DNA of 7,742 nucleotides from Candidatus Aenigmatarchaeota archaeon (lineage in GTDB: Archaea; Aenigmatarchaeota; Aenigmatarchaeia; CG10238-14; SpSt-28), in the NCBI GenBank assembly GCA_025058985.1, contig JANXEB010000099.1, positions 1 through 7,742 of the forward strand, given 5' to 3'. This document shows, in pieces, positions 1 to 6,756 of this stretch. The notes under the pieces are model-generated. The model searched no databases and was not told where the DNA came from. It saw only the letters and a program-made list of their open reading frames with translations. The first letter of the stretch is position 1. Each line of letters begins with the position of its first letter. The translations under genes and the position numbers were made by a program.

Positions 1-1
1 T

Positions 2-877
2 AAGGCTGGAATAAAAGCTAGCCCCAAAAGAAAAGATAAAGAATTAATAATAAGAAGTTTTGCTAAGATGATAAAACCATTCGTTCCAGACATTTATATT
101 CCGGGACCAGATATGGGAACTGGAGAAAAAGAAATGGGTATAATAGCTAATGAATTAAAAAATGAGAAAGCAGCCACTGGTAAACCGTTAAACATGAATG
201 GCTTGCCACATGAATTAGGTTCAACTGGTTATGGAGTCTCAATAGCCACTAAGTTTGCTGTTGAGTTTTATAAGCTTGGCAAAGATTTAACAGTAGCTAT
301 AGAAGGTTTCGGTAATGTTGGAATTTTTGTGGCGAAGTTTTTAAATGAACTTGGCTTCAAAATTATTGCAGTTAGTGATTCGAAAGGAATGGTTTTAAAC
401 AAAAATGGTTTAAATATCGATGAGTTAATAAAAATAAAAAATGAAAAAGGTAGCGTTATTTATTATAAAGATTGTGAAATATATGAAAACAAAAATCTTT
501 TTGAATTAGATGTTGATATTTTGATTCCGGGAGCAAGACCAGATTCTATTAATGAAACAAATAAAGATAAAATAAAAGCAAAAATTATTGTTGAGGCTGG
601 AAATATTCCAATTTCTTATGAAATTGAAAAATATCTCGAAAGAAAAGGAATAAAAATTATTCCAGATAGTATAGCTAATGCTGGTGGTGTTATAAGTAGC
701 TATATCGAACTTGAATACGGAACAAAAGGTAAAGATATATTATTCAAAGAAATCAAAGAAAGAATAGAAAAAAATTTAAATGAAATACTGAAAAATGCTA
801 AAGAAAAAAATATTAGTACTAGAGATTCTTTAATAGAAATAGCGAAAAGAAGAATTTTAAAAAATGTCAACGAGTAA
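2..877 (+). CDS. Glutamate dehydrogenase-family (Glu/Leu/Phe/Val) dehydrogenase, 5'-truncated by window edge
   Basis: NAD(P)-dependent oxidative deamination of an amino acid, most likely glutamate to 2-oxoglutarate, in the cytoplasm. The frame is open to the window edge: reading from base 2 adds 22 residues before the first Met (68), so that Met is internal and 291 residues are visible of a family length near 415. The first visible residues, Lys-Ala-Gly-Ile, match the segment after the catalytic lysine (KGG in most GDHs). The catalytic Asp lies in PGPDMGTG (visible residue 37), the Rossmann glycine motif GFGNVG at 102-107, AVSDSKG at 123-129, and the NAGG motif with the following SSY at 226-232. 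Two parts differ from textbook GDH: the usual GGSxGR segment reads NGLPHELGSTGYGV, and the usual ANGP reads GNIP. This could be a divergent GDH or another amino-acid specificity. The 3' end overlaps the aminopeptidase gene by 14 bp, so the two are probably co-transcribed. Confidence 0.9.
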   Translation, partial: KAGIKASPKRKDKELIIRSFAKMIKPFVPDIYIPGPDMGTGEKEMGIIANELKNEKAATGKPLNMNGLPHELGSTGYGVSIATKFAVEFYKLGKDLTVAIEGFGNVGIFVAKFLNELGFKIIAVSDSKGMVLNKNGLNIDELIKIKNEKGSVIYYKDCEIYENKNLFELDVDILIPGARPDSINETNKDKIKAKIIVEAGNIPISYEIEKYLERKGIKIIPDSIANAGGVISSYIELEYGTKGKDILFKEIKERIEKNLNEILKNAKEKNISTRDSLIEIAKRRILKNVNE

Positions 878-3296
878 TATTTTACCAAAGTATTATAACC
901 TATTCTTAGACATAGATGAAAAAAACTTGAAGTATATTGGTAAAGTTGAAATAGATTTGGAAATTAAAAATACTACTGACAAAATTATTCTAAACTCGAA
1001 AAACTTGAAAATAAAAAAAGTTTTTGTTAATGGATATAATGCCGTGTTTGAAGTAAATGATGAAAATGAAATCCTAGAAATAAAACTTGTAAAATTTATA
1101 ACAGGATTAGCAAAGATTTTAATAGATTTTGAAGGAGAAATAAGAAATGACTTAACTGGAATTTATGTAAGTAAAGTTAACGAAAGTGAAAATATGATAA
1201 CTACTCAATTTGAACCAAATTATGCAAGAAGATGTTTTCCATGTTTTGATGAACCAAAACTAAAAGCTGTTTTTAAACTTTCCTTATTAATAAATAAAGA
1301 TTTAAAAGCCATTTCTAACATGCCAATAGAAGAAGAAAAAATTCTAGATAATAAAAAGCTTGTAATTTTTCAAAATACTCCGCTAATGTCAACTTATCTT
1401 CTTTATATAGGCATAGGAAATTTCGACTTTCTAGAAAAAGGAAGATTAAGAATAGTAGCAACAAAAAAAATGGCAAACTTAGGAAAAGCCTCCTTAGATT
1501 TTACTGAAAAGTGTTTATCTTTTTTTGAAGAATACACTGGAATAAAATATCCGTTGCCAAAATTAGATCTGATTGCAGTTCCAGACTTTGGAGCAGGAGC
1601 AATGGAAAACTGGGGAGCCATAACTTTTAGAGAAGTTCTTTTATTGTTTGACGAAAACAACGTTAGTGAAGAATTAAAAGTAAGAGCATTTTTAATTATT
1701 GCTCACGAACTTTGGCATCAGTGGAGTGGTAATTTGGTAACTATGGAATGGTGGGATGACCTTTGGTTAAATGAAAGTTTTGCTACCTACATGGCATATA
1801 AAGCTCTTGAAACTCTTTATCCAAGTTTAAATATTGACGAATACTTTGTCTTTAGAGAAACTTGGGAAGCTTTGATAAGAGATTCGTTAAAAAATACACA
1901 TCCGATAAAAGTTGAAGTAAAAAACATTAACGAAATGGAAGAAATTTTTGATGAAATTAGCTACAATAAAGGTGGAAGTGTCCTGAGAATGGTAGAAGAT
2001 TTTATCGGTAAAGAAAACTTTAGGAACGCGATAAAAAATTTTTTAAATGATTTCGCATATAAAAATGCTAACTCAGATGAATTGTTCAATTACTTTGAAA
2101 AGTATTCAAACAAGGAAGTAAAAAGAATTATTGAAAGTTGGATAAAAAAAGATGGATGCCCTTTCTTAGAGGTAAAGAGCAAAAAAAATTCTATTAAAAT
2201 AAGACAAAAAAGGCTATGTTTAAAGAGTAGAGATAATTTTAAATGGCCAATTCCTTTAAAATTCTTGTTGAACAACGAAGAGAAAGAAATCTTGCTAGAT
2301 AAAGAAATAGAAACTATTGAAACAAAAGAAAAAATAAACTATGTAATTTTTAATCCAAACTTAACATCTTTTTTAAGAGTTTTATATTCAAAAAAATTGT
2401 TGGATAGAATAAAACCATTGATATTTAAGAAAGAAATAAAACCAATAACTAGATTTTCTTTACTCTCTGACTTATTCGCTTTTACAAAAATTGGAAAAAT
2501 TTCTTTACAAAATTATTTAAACTTTTTAAACAGTTTTGAATTAGAGGACAATTGGTTAGTTTTATATGCAATTGCATATTCCATTTTTGAGTTGGAAAAA
2601 ATATTAGGTTACGAAAAAAATATTAGAAAGATTGCGATAAATATTTTTGAAAATAATTTAAAGAGAGTTGGCTTTTTTGTTAAGAGTAGTGACTCTCTTA
2701 ACGAAAAATTGGTTAGAAAAATATCCACTACTTATTTGGGTTATTCTAATAACAAGGAAGTTGTGAAAAAAAGTTTTGAAGTCTTTAGTGATTTCCCAAA
2801 AATTAACAAAGATATTTTATCGCAAGTCTCTTTTGTTGTTTCTATGTACGGTGGTGAAAAAGAATTTAATAAATTTTTAGAAGTCTATAAAAGCTCCAAT
2901 GATCCTGAACTAAAAGTTGTTTCAGTTGCTTCTATTGCAAACTTCAGAGAAGAAAAAATCATTCTTGATATACTAAATGATATTGAAAATAAACTTAGAA
3001 TGCAAGATTTAAGAATATTTTTTTCAAATTTTTCTACGAATCCAAAATCAGGTATAATTTTAGATTGGGTTATTAATAATCGAGCTTTTATAAAAAAAAT
3101 TGAAAGCTCTTTTTTTGTGCTCAGAGATTTCTTAGAATGTTTAATTCTTTCTTCACCATTTGATAGAGAAAAAGAACTATTTGAAACAATAAAAACAGTT
3201 GGTAAAAAATATAAAATAACAATAAACTATCTACTAGAAATTCGTAGTATAAACAAATCTTTTTGGGAGAAAAATAAAAATTTTGTAATAGAATAA
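864..3296 (+). CDS. M1-family zinc aminopeptidase (tricorn-interacting factor F2/F3-like)
   Basis: Zinc metallopeptidase that removes N-terminal residues from peptides in the cytoplasm, the final step after proteasome or tricorn-type proteases. The 810 residues are close to the usual length of archaeal F2/F3 factors. In order: N-terminal beta domain (1-200) containing TTQFEPNYARR at 113-123, which carries the conserved substrate-binding Gln/Glu; the GAMEN exopeptidase motif at 245-249; the zinc site HELWH at 281-285, with the third ligand Glu304 in WLNES at the standard 18-residue spacing; the transition-state Tyr367 in ISYNKGG; then a small beta domain and a helical ERAP1-like C-terminal half. 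All catalytic residues are present. There is no signal peptide. The ATG at 864 lies inside the preceding dehydrogenase gene in another frame and gives a typical family N-terminus (LPKYYNLFLDID), which supports this start. No Shine-Dalgarno is visible, so translational coupling to the upstream gene is likely. GC is very low: bases 2341-2400 hold 10 G/C in 60. Confidence 0.95.
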   Translation: MSTSNILPKYYNLFLDIDEKNLKYIGKVEIDLEIKNTTDKIILNSKNLKIKKVFVNGYNAVFEVNDENEILEIKLVKFITGLAKILIDFEGEIRNDLTGIYVSKVNESENMITTQFEPNYARRCFPCFDEPKLKAVFKLSLLINKDLKAISNMPIEEEKILDNKKLVIFQNTPLMSTYLLYIGIGNFDFLEKGRLRIVATKKMANLGKASLDFTEKCLSFFEEYTGIKYPLPKLDLIAVPDFGAGAMENWGAITFREVLLLFDENNVSEELKVRAFLIIAHELWHQWSGNLVTMEWWDDLWLNESFATYMAYKALETLYPSLNIDEYFVFRETWEALIRDSLKNTHPIKVEVKNINEMEEIFDEISYNKGGSVLRMVEDFIGKENFRNAIKNFLNDFAYKNANSDELFNYFEKYSNKEVKRIIESWIKKDGCPFLEVKSKKNSIKIRQKRLCLKSRDNFKWPIPLKFLLNNEEKEILLDKEIETIETKEKINYVIFNPNLTSFLRVLYSKKLLDRIKPLIFKKEIKPITRFSLLSDLFAFTKIGKISLQNYLNFLNSFELEDNWLVLYAIAYSIFELEKILGYEKNIRKIAINIFENNLKRVGFFVKSSDSLNEKLVRKISTTYLGYSNNKEVVKKSFEVFSDFPKINKDILSQVSFVVSMYGGEKEFNKFLEVYKSSNDPELKVVSVASIANFREEKIILDILNDIENKLRMQDLRIFFSNFSTNPKSGIILDWVINNRAFIKKIESSFFVLRDFLECLILSSPFDREKELFETIKTVGKKYKITINYLLEIRSINKSFWEKNKNFVIE

Positions 3297-3297
3297 A

Positions 3298-3303
3298 TTT
3301 AAA
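3298..3303 (+). promoter_or_regulatory. Possible TATA box before tyrosyl-tRNA synthetase
   Basis: TTTAAA lies just after the aminopeptidase stop codon, its centre about 21 bp before the ATG at 3321. An archaeal TATA centred here would start transcription at or slightly inside the start codon, so the spacing is marginal for a leaderless mRNA. The gene may instead be read from an upstream promoter. In a sequence this AT-rich the hexamer alone is weak evidence. Confidence 0.3.
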
Positions 3304-3320
3304 CAGTCCATTAAAAAAAT

Positions 3321-4376
3321 ATGGATATAGAAGAAAGAATAGAACTAGTTAAAAAATCACCAACAGAAGAAATATTGACTGAAAAAGAATTAAGAGAATT
3401 GTTCGAAACTAACTCAAAAATAGAACATTATATAGGTTTTGAAATTTCTGGATATCTTCATTTAGGAACTCTTTTCATTTCTGGAACTAAAATAAATGAC
3501 TTCGATAAAGCTAATATAAAAACAAAAGTTTTTCTTGCAGATTGGCATAGTTTTATGAATAATAAACTTGGTGGAAATTGGGAAAAGATAAAAACAGCTA
3601 GTAAATACTATAGCGAAGCATTTAAATTTTTTTGTAAAAATGTAGAAGTAATCCTAGGTTCAGAGCTATATTACAATAATAACGAATATTGGAAAGATGT
3701 AGTGAAGTTTTCATCTAAAATAACCATTGATAGATGTATTAGATGTCTACCAATAATGGGTAGAAGCAGAAAAGATAAACTAAGTTTTTCTCAATTTCTC
3801 TACCCAGCTTTACAGGCTGTAGATGTTAAATATCTTTGTAATATAGCTCATGGTGGCATGGATCAAAGAAAAGTTCATATCTTATGTAGAGAAGTTTTTC
3901 CAAAATTAGAATGGGAAAAACCAATTGCTATACATCATCATTTATTGATTGGTTTGTCCGAACCTCCGAAAAAAATTGAAAGTAAAGAAGACTTTATAAT
4001 ACAAGCAAAAATGAGTAAAAGCAAACCTTGGACAGCCATTTTTATTCACGATAGTGAAGAAGAAATTTTGCATAAACTAAAAAGAGCTTACTGCCCTGCT
4101 AAAATAGTAGAAAATAATCCTGTTCTAGAAATTGCTAAATATTTAATTTTTAGGTTTAAAAGTACTTTTTTCATAGAAAGAGAAAGTAAATATGGAAAAA
4201 ACCTAGAGTTTCATTCTTATGAGGAATTAGAAAAAGCTTTTTTGAATGGGGAAATTCATCCATTAGATCTAAAGATTAATGTAGCTAGAGAAATCAATGA
4301 AATAATTAAACCAGTAAGAGAGTATTTTGAAAAACCATCTAACAAAAAACTATTAGAAGCATTAAAAAGTGATTGA
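3321..4376 (+). CDS. tyrS: Tyrosyl-tRNA synthetase, archaeal type
   Basis: Class I aminoacyl-tRNA synthetase that charges tRNA-Tyr. The HIGH-equivalent is HLGT at 47-50 inside YIGFEISGYLHLG, and the second signature is KMSKS at 230-234. The tyrosine pocket residues known from the Methanocaldococcus enzyme align as Tyr37, Tyr161, Gln165 and Asp168 (YPALQAVDVKYL), and the GGMDQRK segment is at 178-184. The C-terminal part has AYCPAKIVENNPVLEIAKY (257-274) and HPLDLK, both matching archaeal TyrRS, so TrpRS is excluded. At 351 residues it is longer than the 306-residue M. jannaschii enzyme. The N-terminal extension and the insert before KMSKS (GLSEPPKKIESKEDF) resemble, from memory, the Aeropyrum/crenarchaeal form. 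Cys139 and Cys142 make a CxxC that I would not assume binds metal. There is no Shine-Dalgarno. The 3' end overlaps the next gene by 8 bp. Confidence 0.97.
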   Translation: MDIEERIELVKKSPTEEILTEKELRELFETNSKIEHYIGFEISGYLHLGTLFISGTKINDFDKANIKTKVFLADWHSFMNNKLGGNWEKIKTASKYYSEAFKFFCKNVEVILGSELYYNNNEYWKDVVKFSSKITIDRCIRCLPIMGRSRKDKLSFSQFLYPALQAVDVKYLCNIAHGGMDQRKVHILCREVFPKLEWEKPIAIHHHLLIGLSEPPKKIESKEDFIIQAKMSKSKPWTAIFIHDSEEEILHKLKRAYCPAKIVENNPVLEIAKYLIFRFKSTFFIERESKYGKNLEFHSYEELEKAFLNGEIHPLDLKINVAREINEIIKPVREYFEKPSNKKLLEALKSD

Positions 4377-5373
4377 ATATATTGTTGTATCGATAGTTTC
4401 ATTTTTAATTTCATTCTTTTCAATACCAAGAGTTAAAAAAATATTTGAAAAATATTGGATAGTTGGAATTGATCAACATAAAAAAGATAAAAGAATAATA
4501 GCTTCTTCTGGAGGAATAGTTGTTTCACTTTCTTTTACTTTTTCTTTGTTAATCTTTGTTGGAATAAAAAGCTTTGTCCTTGGTTCAATAGAAAATGCGT
4601 TAGTAATATTTTCTACTATGGTTTCGATACTAATAGCTACTTTGATCGGTTTTATTGACGATGTTCTAACTTCTAGAAAATCAATCATTACTAAAGCTAA
4701 GGAGAAAGATATAAGACTTGGTTTGCCACAATGGTTAAAGCCATTATTGACACTACCAGCAGCTCTACCACTAATGGTTCTAAATATTGGAGATCCTACT
4801 GTTAACCTACCTTTTTTTGGAAATGTTAATTTTGGTATTTTTTACCCGGTATTAATAGTTCCTTTAGTTTTTGTTTTTTCTTCAAATGTTGTTAATATGC
4901 TAGCTGGTTTTAACGGAATGGAAGCTGGTATGGCCATAGTTTATTTAAGCTTTTTATCTTATGTTGCCTTTATATCTAATTCTATAGCTTTTCCTATTTT
5001 TTTCATTTCTCTTTTTTCTTTAATTCCTTTTTTCATTTACAATTTTTATCCGGCCAAAATATTGCCTGGAGATAGCCTAACATATTTCTTAGGTTCGATT
5101 ATTGTAGTTGGAGCAGTTGCCGGAAATATAGAAAAAGCTGCTGTTTTTGTTTTTCTACCATTCTTAATAGAGTTCTTTTTAAAACTTAGATCAAAATTTA
5201 AAGCAAGTAGCTTAGGTATTTTAAAAAATAACTACTTAAAAAGTAGGTACAAAAAAATCTATAGTTTAACGCATTTGATAATGAAAATCGGAAAATTTAA
5301 CGAAAAACAAATAACCATTATTTTTATCTTTATAGAAACGTTTTCTGTATTACTTTATTTTATATTTAAATAA
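4369..5373 (+). CDS. Membrane UDP-GlcNAc:polyprenol-phosphate GlcNAc-1-phosphate transferase (DPAGT1/AglH-like)
   Basis: Polytopic membrane enzyme that moves a HexNAc-1-phosphate from a UDP-sugar onto dolichyl phosphate, the first step of lipid-linked glycan assembly for N-glycosylation or surface polysaccharide. The 334 residues are mostly hydrophobic, with roughly nine or ten membrane segments. Family motifs are in order: the SSGG loop at 46-49; the Mg-binding FIDD at 95-98; a conserved Lys in the WLKPLLTLPAALPL region near 124; NVVNMLAGFNGMEAG at 173-187, in which AGxNGxEAG is the eukaryotic/archaeal DPAGT1 version rather than the bacterial DG version seen in MraY/WecA; and PGDS at 233-236. 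The start is GTG at 4369, overlapping the TyrRS stop by 8 bp. It is the only start near the overlap in this frame and puts the first membrane segment at residues 3-20. The stop is 2 bp from the end of the convergent tRNA gene. The exact donor sugar cannot be read from sequence. Confidence 0.92.
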   Translation: MIEYIVVSIVSFLISFFSIPRVKKIFEKYWIVGIDQHKKDKRIIASSGGIVVSLSFTFSLLIFVGIKSFVLGSIENALVIFSTMVSILIATLIGFIDDVLTSRKSIITKAKEKDIRLGLPQWLKPLLTLPAALPLMVLNIGDPTVNLPFFGNVNFGIFYPVLIVPLVFVFSSNVVNMLAGFNGMEAGMAIVYLSFLSYVAFISNSIAFPIFFISLFSLIPFFIYNFYPAKILPGDSLTYFLGSIIVVGAVAGNIEKAAVFVFLPFLIEFFLKLRSKFKASSLGILKNNYLKSRYKKIYSLTHLIMKIGKFNEKQITIIFIFIETFSVLLYFIFK

Positions 5374-5375
5374 AA
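5372..5375 (-). terminator. Short T4 run after tRNA-Gln
   Basis: On the minus strand the tRNA ends with the discriminator A and is followed directly by TTTT, then more AT-rich DNA inside the end of the transferase gene. Short oligo-T tracts end archaeal transcripts. This one is minimal, so read-through with 3' processing by RNase Z is equally possible. Confidence 0.35.
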
Positions 5376-5475
5376 TAGCCCCGGGCGGATTCGAACCGCC
5401 GCCTTCGGGTATCTTTCATTAATCAAAGCTTTGTTGTCCAAAGCCCGACATCCTTGGCCGCTAGACGACGGGGCT
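5376..5475 (-). tRNA. tRNA-Gln (anticodon UUG) with a 27-nt intron
   Basis: The reverse complement folds as a full tRNA: acceptor AGCCCCG/CGGGGCU, U8, D-stem GUCU/GGAU with two G-U pairs, loop with G18G19, anticodon stem UCGGG/CCCGA, four-base variable loop, T-stem GGCGG/CCGCC with loop UUCGAAU, and discriminator A73. Removing 27 nt from the 100-nt gene leaves 73 nt. The anticodon UUG (5439-5441) reads CAA/CAG glutamine codons. Exon 1 is 5475-5438 and exon 2 is 5410-5376. CCA is not encoded. The A1-U72 pair is what archaeal GatDE recognises on Glu-tRNA-Gln, so indirect charging through GluRS plus GatDE is expected (inference; neither gene is in the window). The gene follows the minus-strand lipoprotein gene in the same direction and has its own promoter. 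Confidence 0.97.
5411..5437 (-). other. tRNA-Gln intron, canonical position 37/38, BHB motif
   Basis: The intron lies between G37 and A38, the usual archaeal site. Stacked on the anticodon stem, exon CUUU (32-35) pairs with intron AAAG (5416-5413) to give the 4-bp central helix. The flanking 3-nt bulges are GGA, cut after GG, and AUA, cut before the last A. This fits the splicing-endonuclease bulge-helix-bulge. The inner helix is weak (only C5436-G5417 and A5435-U5418 pair next to the bulge), so the motif is a relaxed form. The flanking A residues would allow the cut to be drawn one base later on sequence alone; the BHB geometry favours the call given. Confidence 0.9.
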
Positions 5476-5480
5476 ACTAA

Positions 5481-5498
5481 TTATTTTCTTCTTTATTT
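5481..5498 (+). terminator. T-rich tract downstream of the transferase/tRNA junction
   Basis: A run of 18 pyrimidine-rich bases (mostly T) follows the far end of the tRNA gene on the + strand. It is the first T-rich stretch after the transferase stop outside the antisense tRNA, so it is a candidate stop for the + strand operon. It overlaps the minus-strand tRNA promoter, and the signal may simply reflect AT-rich spacer. Confidence 0.3.
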
Positions 5499-5501
5499 AA
5501 A
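5494..5501 (-). promoter_or_regulatory. TATA box of tRNA-Gln
   Basis: Minus-strand TTTAAATA is centred about 22 bp before the first base of the tRNA, the spacing expected for archaeal TBP-directed initiation close to the mature 5' end. It sits in the 37-bp gap after the lipoprotein stop codon, just after a T6 run. Confidence 0.6.
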
Positions 5502-5504
5502 ATT

Positions 5505-5510
5505 AAAAAA
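5505..5510 (-). terminator. T6 run after the minus-strand lipoprotein gene
   Basis: Six T residues begin two bases after the lipoprotein stop codon on the minus strand, a typical archaeal oligo-T termination signal. The tRNA TATA box follows at once, so one 37-bp spacer would serve both as terminator and as promoter. Confidence 0.45.
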
Positions 5511-5512
5511 TA

Positions 5513-6421
5513 TTAGACTATAAAAGCAAATGTTTGATGCTTATATATTGTAACTTCATAGCTTACATTTAAATCTACTCTAACATATACTTCAGGAACA
5601 TTTCTTTTATAGATAAATTCGCACCTAAAAGGAACTTTCTCTTTTAATTGCATTTTATTTACTTTCTTTATTATTTCCAAAATAGTTTTTTCATCTCCAC
5701 AATTGTAATCTAAAGTTTCCTTACTCTCTTTAGGTTCGACCTTAACTTCTTTTATCGTATATTCTACTCTTTCTTGTCTTACTCTTGGAATTAAATAAAA
5801 CTCTAACTTAAATGGTTGATTTACCACTCCCCAATATTCCTTTACTACTCTGTCTTTTTCTACCTTAATATTGCCAACTGGGGGCAAAACTTCAAAATCT
5901 ACATAACCAAATTTTTCTAAGCTCTCTTGATATTTGGAATGTGGTCTTTTCACTGTTATATCGTCTATTACAGGTAATAAAACACTTTTTGTATTTATCA
6001 AATCGAAAGAATAGGCAAAAATAATAGTAACCGGTATATTTGTGGTTATTTCAGTTGGTGCTCTCAAACTAATAGTACATGGTTTGGATTGAAAAGGTTG
6101 TAATGTTACCGTAAGCGGTTTATTAATCTCTTTAATATTATCACAGGTTATGACATATTCGTCAAATGCAGATAAATCTACTATTTTCATATTTTTTATA
6201 GTTGAAGGAATTCTGCAGTTATTTGTTAATGTAAATGATATGTGAGTTGTCTCTCCTGCTCTTACATCTAAATTACTAACTCTATAATTTTCTAAAGTTA
6301 TTCCCTCCGGCTCCAAGCAAACGGGTGGAAGAAAAGTTGAAGAACGTTGTTCTATACAACCAGCTAAAAAAATAGCTGATAGCATAAAAATTAAAATCTG
6401 ACTTAAATTTCTTCTTCTCAT
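5513..6421 (-). CDS. Predicted lipoprotein with two cysteine-paired beta modules, function unknown
   Basis: A 302-residue protein I cannot name. It has a basic N-terminus (MRRRN), a hydrophobic stretch, and the lipobox FLAGC with lipidated Cys22, so it should be anchored on the outer face of the cytoplasmic membrane. The rest is beta-rich. Module one (about 40-155) contains Cys69, Cys93 and Cys115, with the second member of the 93/115 pair in CTISL, followed by a strand with AYSFDL (136-141). Module two (about 172-302) contains Cys241 and Cys267 and ends with the strand VRVDLNVSYEVTIY. Without Cys22 there are six cysteines (35, 69, 93, 115, 241, 267), enough for three disulfides. Module one aligns with the C-terminal half of the divergent lipoprotein at 6778-7620. 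The segment DVRAGETTHISFTLTNN is typical of CARDB/Ig-like folds. The ATG is supported by the signal peptide. A binding or cell-surface scaffold role is inference only. Confidence 0.85.
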   Translation of the reverse strand: MRRRNLSQILIFMLSAIFLAGCIEQRSSTFLPPVCLEPEGITLENYRVSNLDVRAGETTHISFTLTNNCRIPSTIKNMKIVDLSAFDEYVITCDNIKEINKPLTVTLQPFQSKPCTISLRAPTEITTNIPVTIIFAYSFDLINTKSVLLPVIDDITVKRPHSKYQESLEKFGYVDFEVLPPVGNIKVEKDRVVKEYWGVVNQPFKLEFYLIPRVRQERVEYTIKEVKVEPKESKETLDYNCGDEKTILEIIKKVNKMQLKEKVPFRCEFIYKRNVPEVYVRVDLNVSYEVTIYKHQTFAFIV

Positions 6422-6424
6422 AAA

Positions 6425-6622
6425 TTAATTTAAATAATTATAAAAAACTAAAACAAGAAAAATAAAACTTAAGTTTTGGATACTCCTGATACACCTTTTT
6501 AACTCAAATTCTTTTACTATCTTTTCCCAATATTCTAATGCTCTCTTTTTATTGAAAATGTTAAAAAAAGCAATGTTGTTTATTCTTCTTATCTTGAACA
6601 GAAGTTCGTGACCATAATACAA
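6425..6622 (-). CDS. Doubtful small ORF, 65 residues, possible C-terminal membrane anchor
   Basis: Open frame with only a TTG start and no internal Met. It ends 3 bp before the minus-strand lipoprotein start, in the same direction. The middle has a helix-like charged stretch (KKRALEYWEKIVKEFELKR), and the end is a short hydrophobic run (LSFIFLVLVFYNYL). I recognise no family. Against it: the rare start, very AT-rich ends, and a candidate lipoprotein promoter inside its last codons. For it: a reasonable amino-acid mix in the middle and a TTTAAA at 6648-6653 about 28 bp before the TTG. It may be a small membrane protein, a gene remnant or chance. Confidence 0.3.
   Translation of the reverse strand: MYYGHELLFKIRRINNIAFFNIFNKKRALEYWEKIVKEFELKRCIRSIQNLSFIFLVLVFYNYLN
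6437..6444 (-). promoter_or_regulatory. Possible TATA box of the minus-strand lipoprotein gene
   Basis: Minus-strand TTTATAAT, preceded by more T, is centred about 20 bp before the ATG at 6421, which would give a leaderless or nearly leaderless mRNA. A second AT element, ATTTAAAT at 6428-6435, is too close to the start to act as a TATA box. No Shine-Dalgarno is present. Confidence 0.4.
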
Positions 6623-6635
6623 TAATTATCAAAAT

Positions 6636-6653
6636 CTTTATAGGTAGTTTAAA
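6636..6653 (-). promoter_or_regulatory. Candidate TATA elements upstream of the 65-codon ORF
   Basis: Two minus-strand elements are close together: TTTAAA at 6648-6653, and CCTATAAAG at 6644-6636, which resembles a textbook TATA box. The second would start transcription near 6615, inside the small ORF and past its TTG, so it would make either an untranslated RNA or a roughly 190-nt leader for the lipoprotein mRNA. Confidence 0.3.
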
Positions 6654-6750
6654 TATTTACTATGAATAGTTTTATTAAAATTGTTTTCTAACAAAAACAA
6701 ATTGAAGTTCTTTAAAATTTTAGCAGAGATGACAAGTGTATATATATTAA

Positions 6751-6756
6751 TTTAAA
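6751..6756 (+). promoter_or_regulatory. TATA box of the plus-strand lipoprotein gene
   Basis: TTTAAA, embedded in a longer AT-rich block that starts with TATATATATTAA at 6739, is centred about 24 bp before the ATG at 6778. Initiation would fall on or next to the start codon, giving a leaderless mRNA, consistent with the absence of a Shine-Dalgarno. Confidence 0.55.

Noticed and set aside
68..70. ATG as the start of the dehydrogenase gene
   Set aside because: The same frame is open to base 2 and encodes the conserved Lys-Ala-Gly-Ile segment expected upstream, so the gene continues beyond the window.
700..888. Minus-strand open frame opposite the dehydrogenase end
   Set aside because: It is Phe/Leu/Ser-rich, as expected from the complement of AT-rich coding DNA, and lies across two well-supported genes.
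1403..1660. Minus-strand open frame inside the aminopeptidase gene
   Set aside because: It covers the GAMEN region of a clear M1 peptidase and has no family features of its own.
2090..2275. Minus-strand open frame inside the aminopeptidase gene
   Set aside because: Shadow of a real gene, with a low-complexity Phe/Leu/Ser composition.
3436..4035. Tryptophanyl-tRNA synthetase
   Set aside because: The Tyr37/Tyr161/Gln165/Asp168 set, KMSKS and the AYCPA...NPVLEIAKY segment match TyrRS.
4473..4688. Minus-strand open frame inside the transferase gene
   Set aside because: It overlaps the conserved SSGG and DD motifs of the real gene and has no recognisable content.
5376..5475. tRNA pseudogene
   Set aside because: The interruption is a 27-nt intron at position 37/38 with a BHB motif; all stems pair once it is removed.
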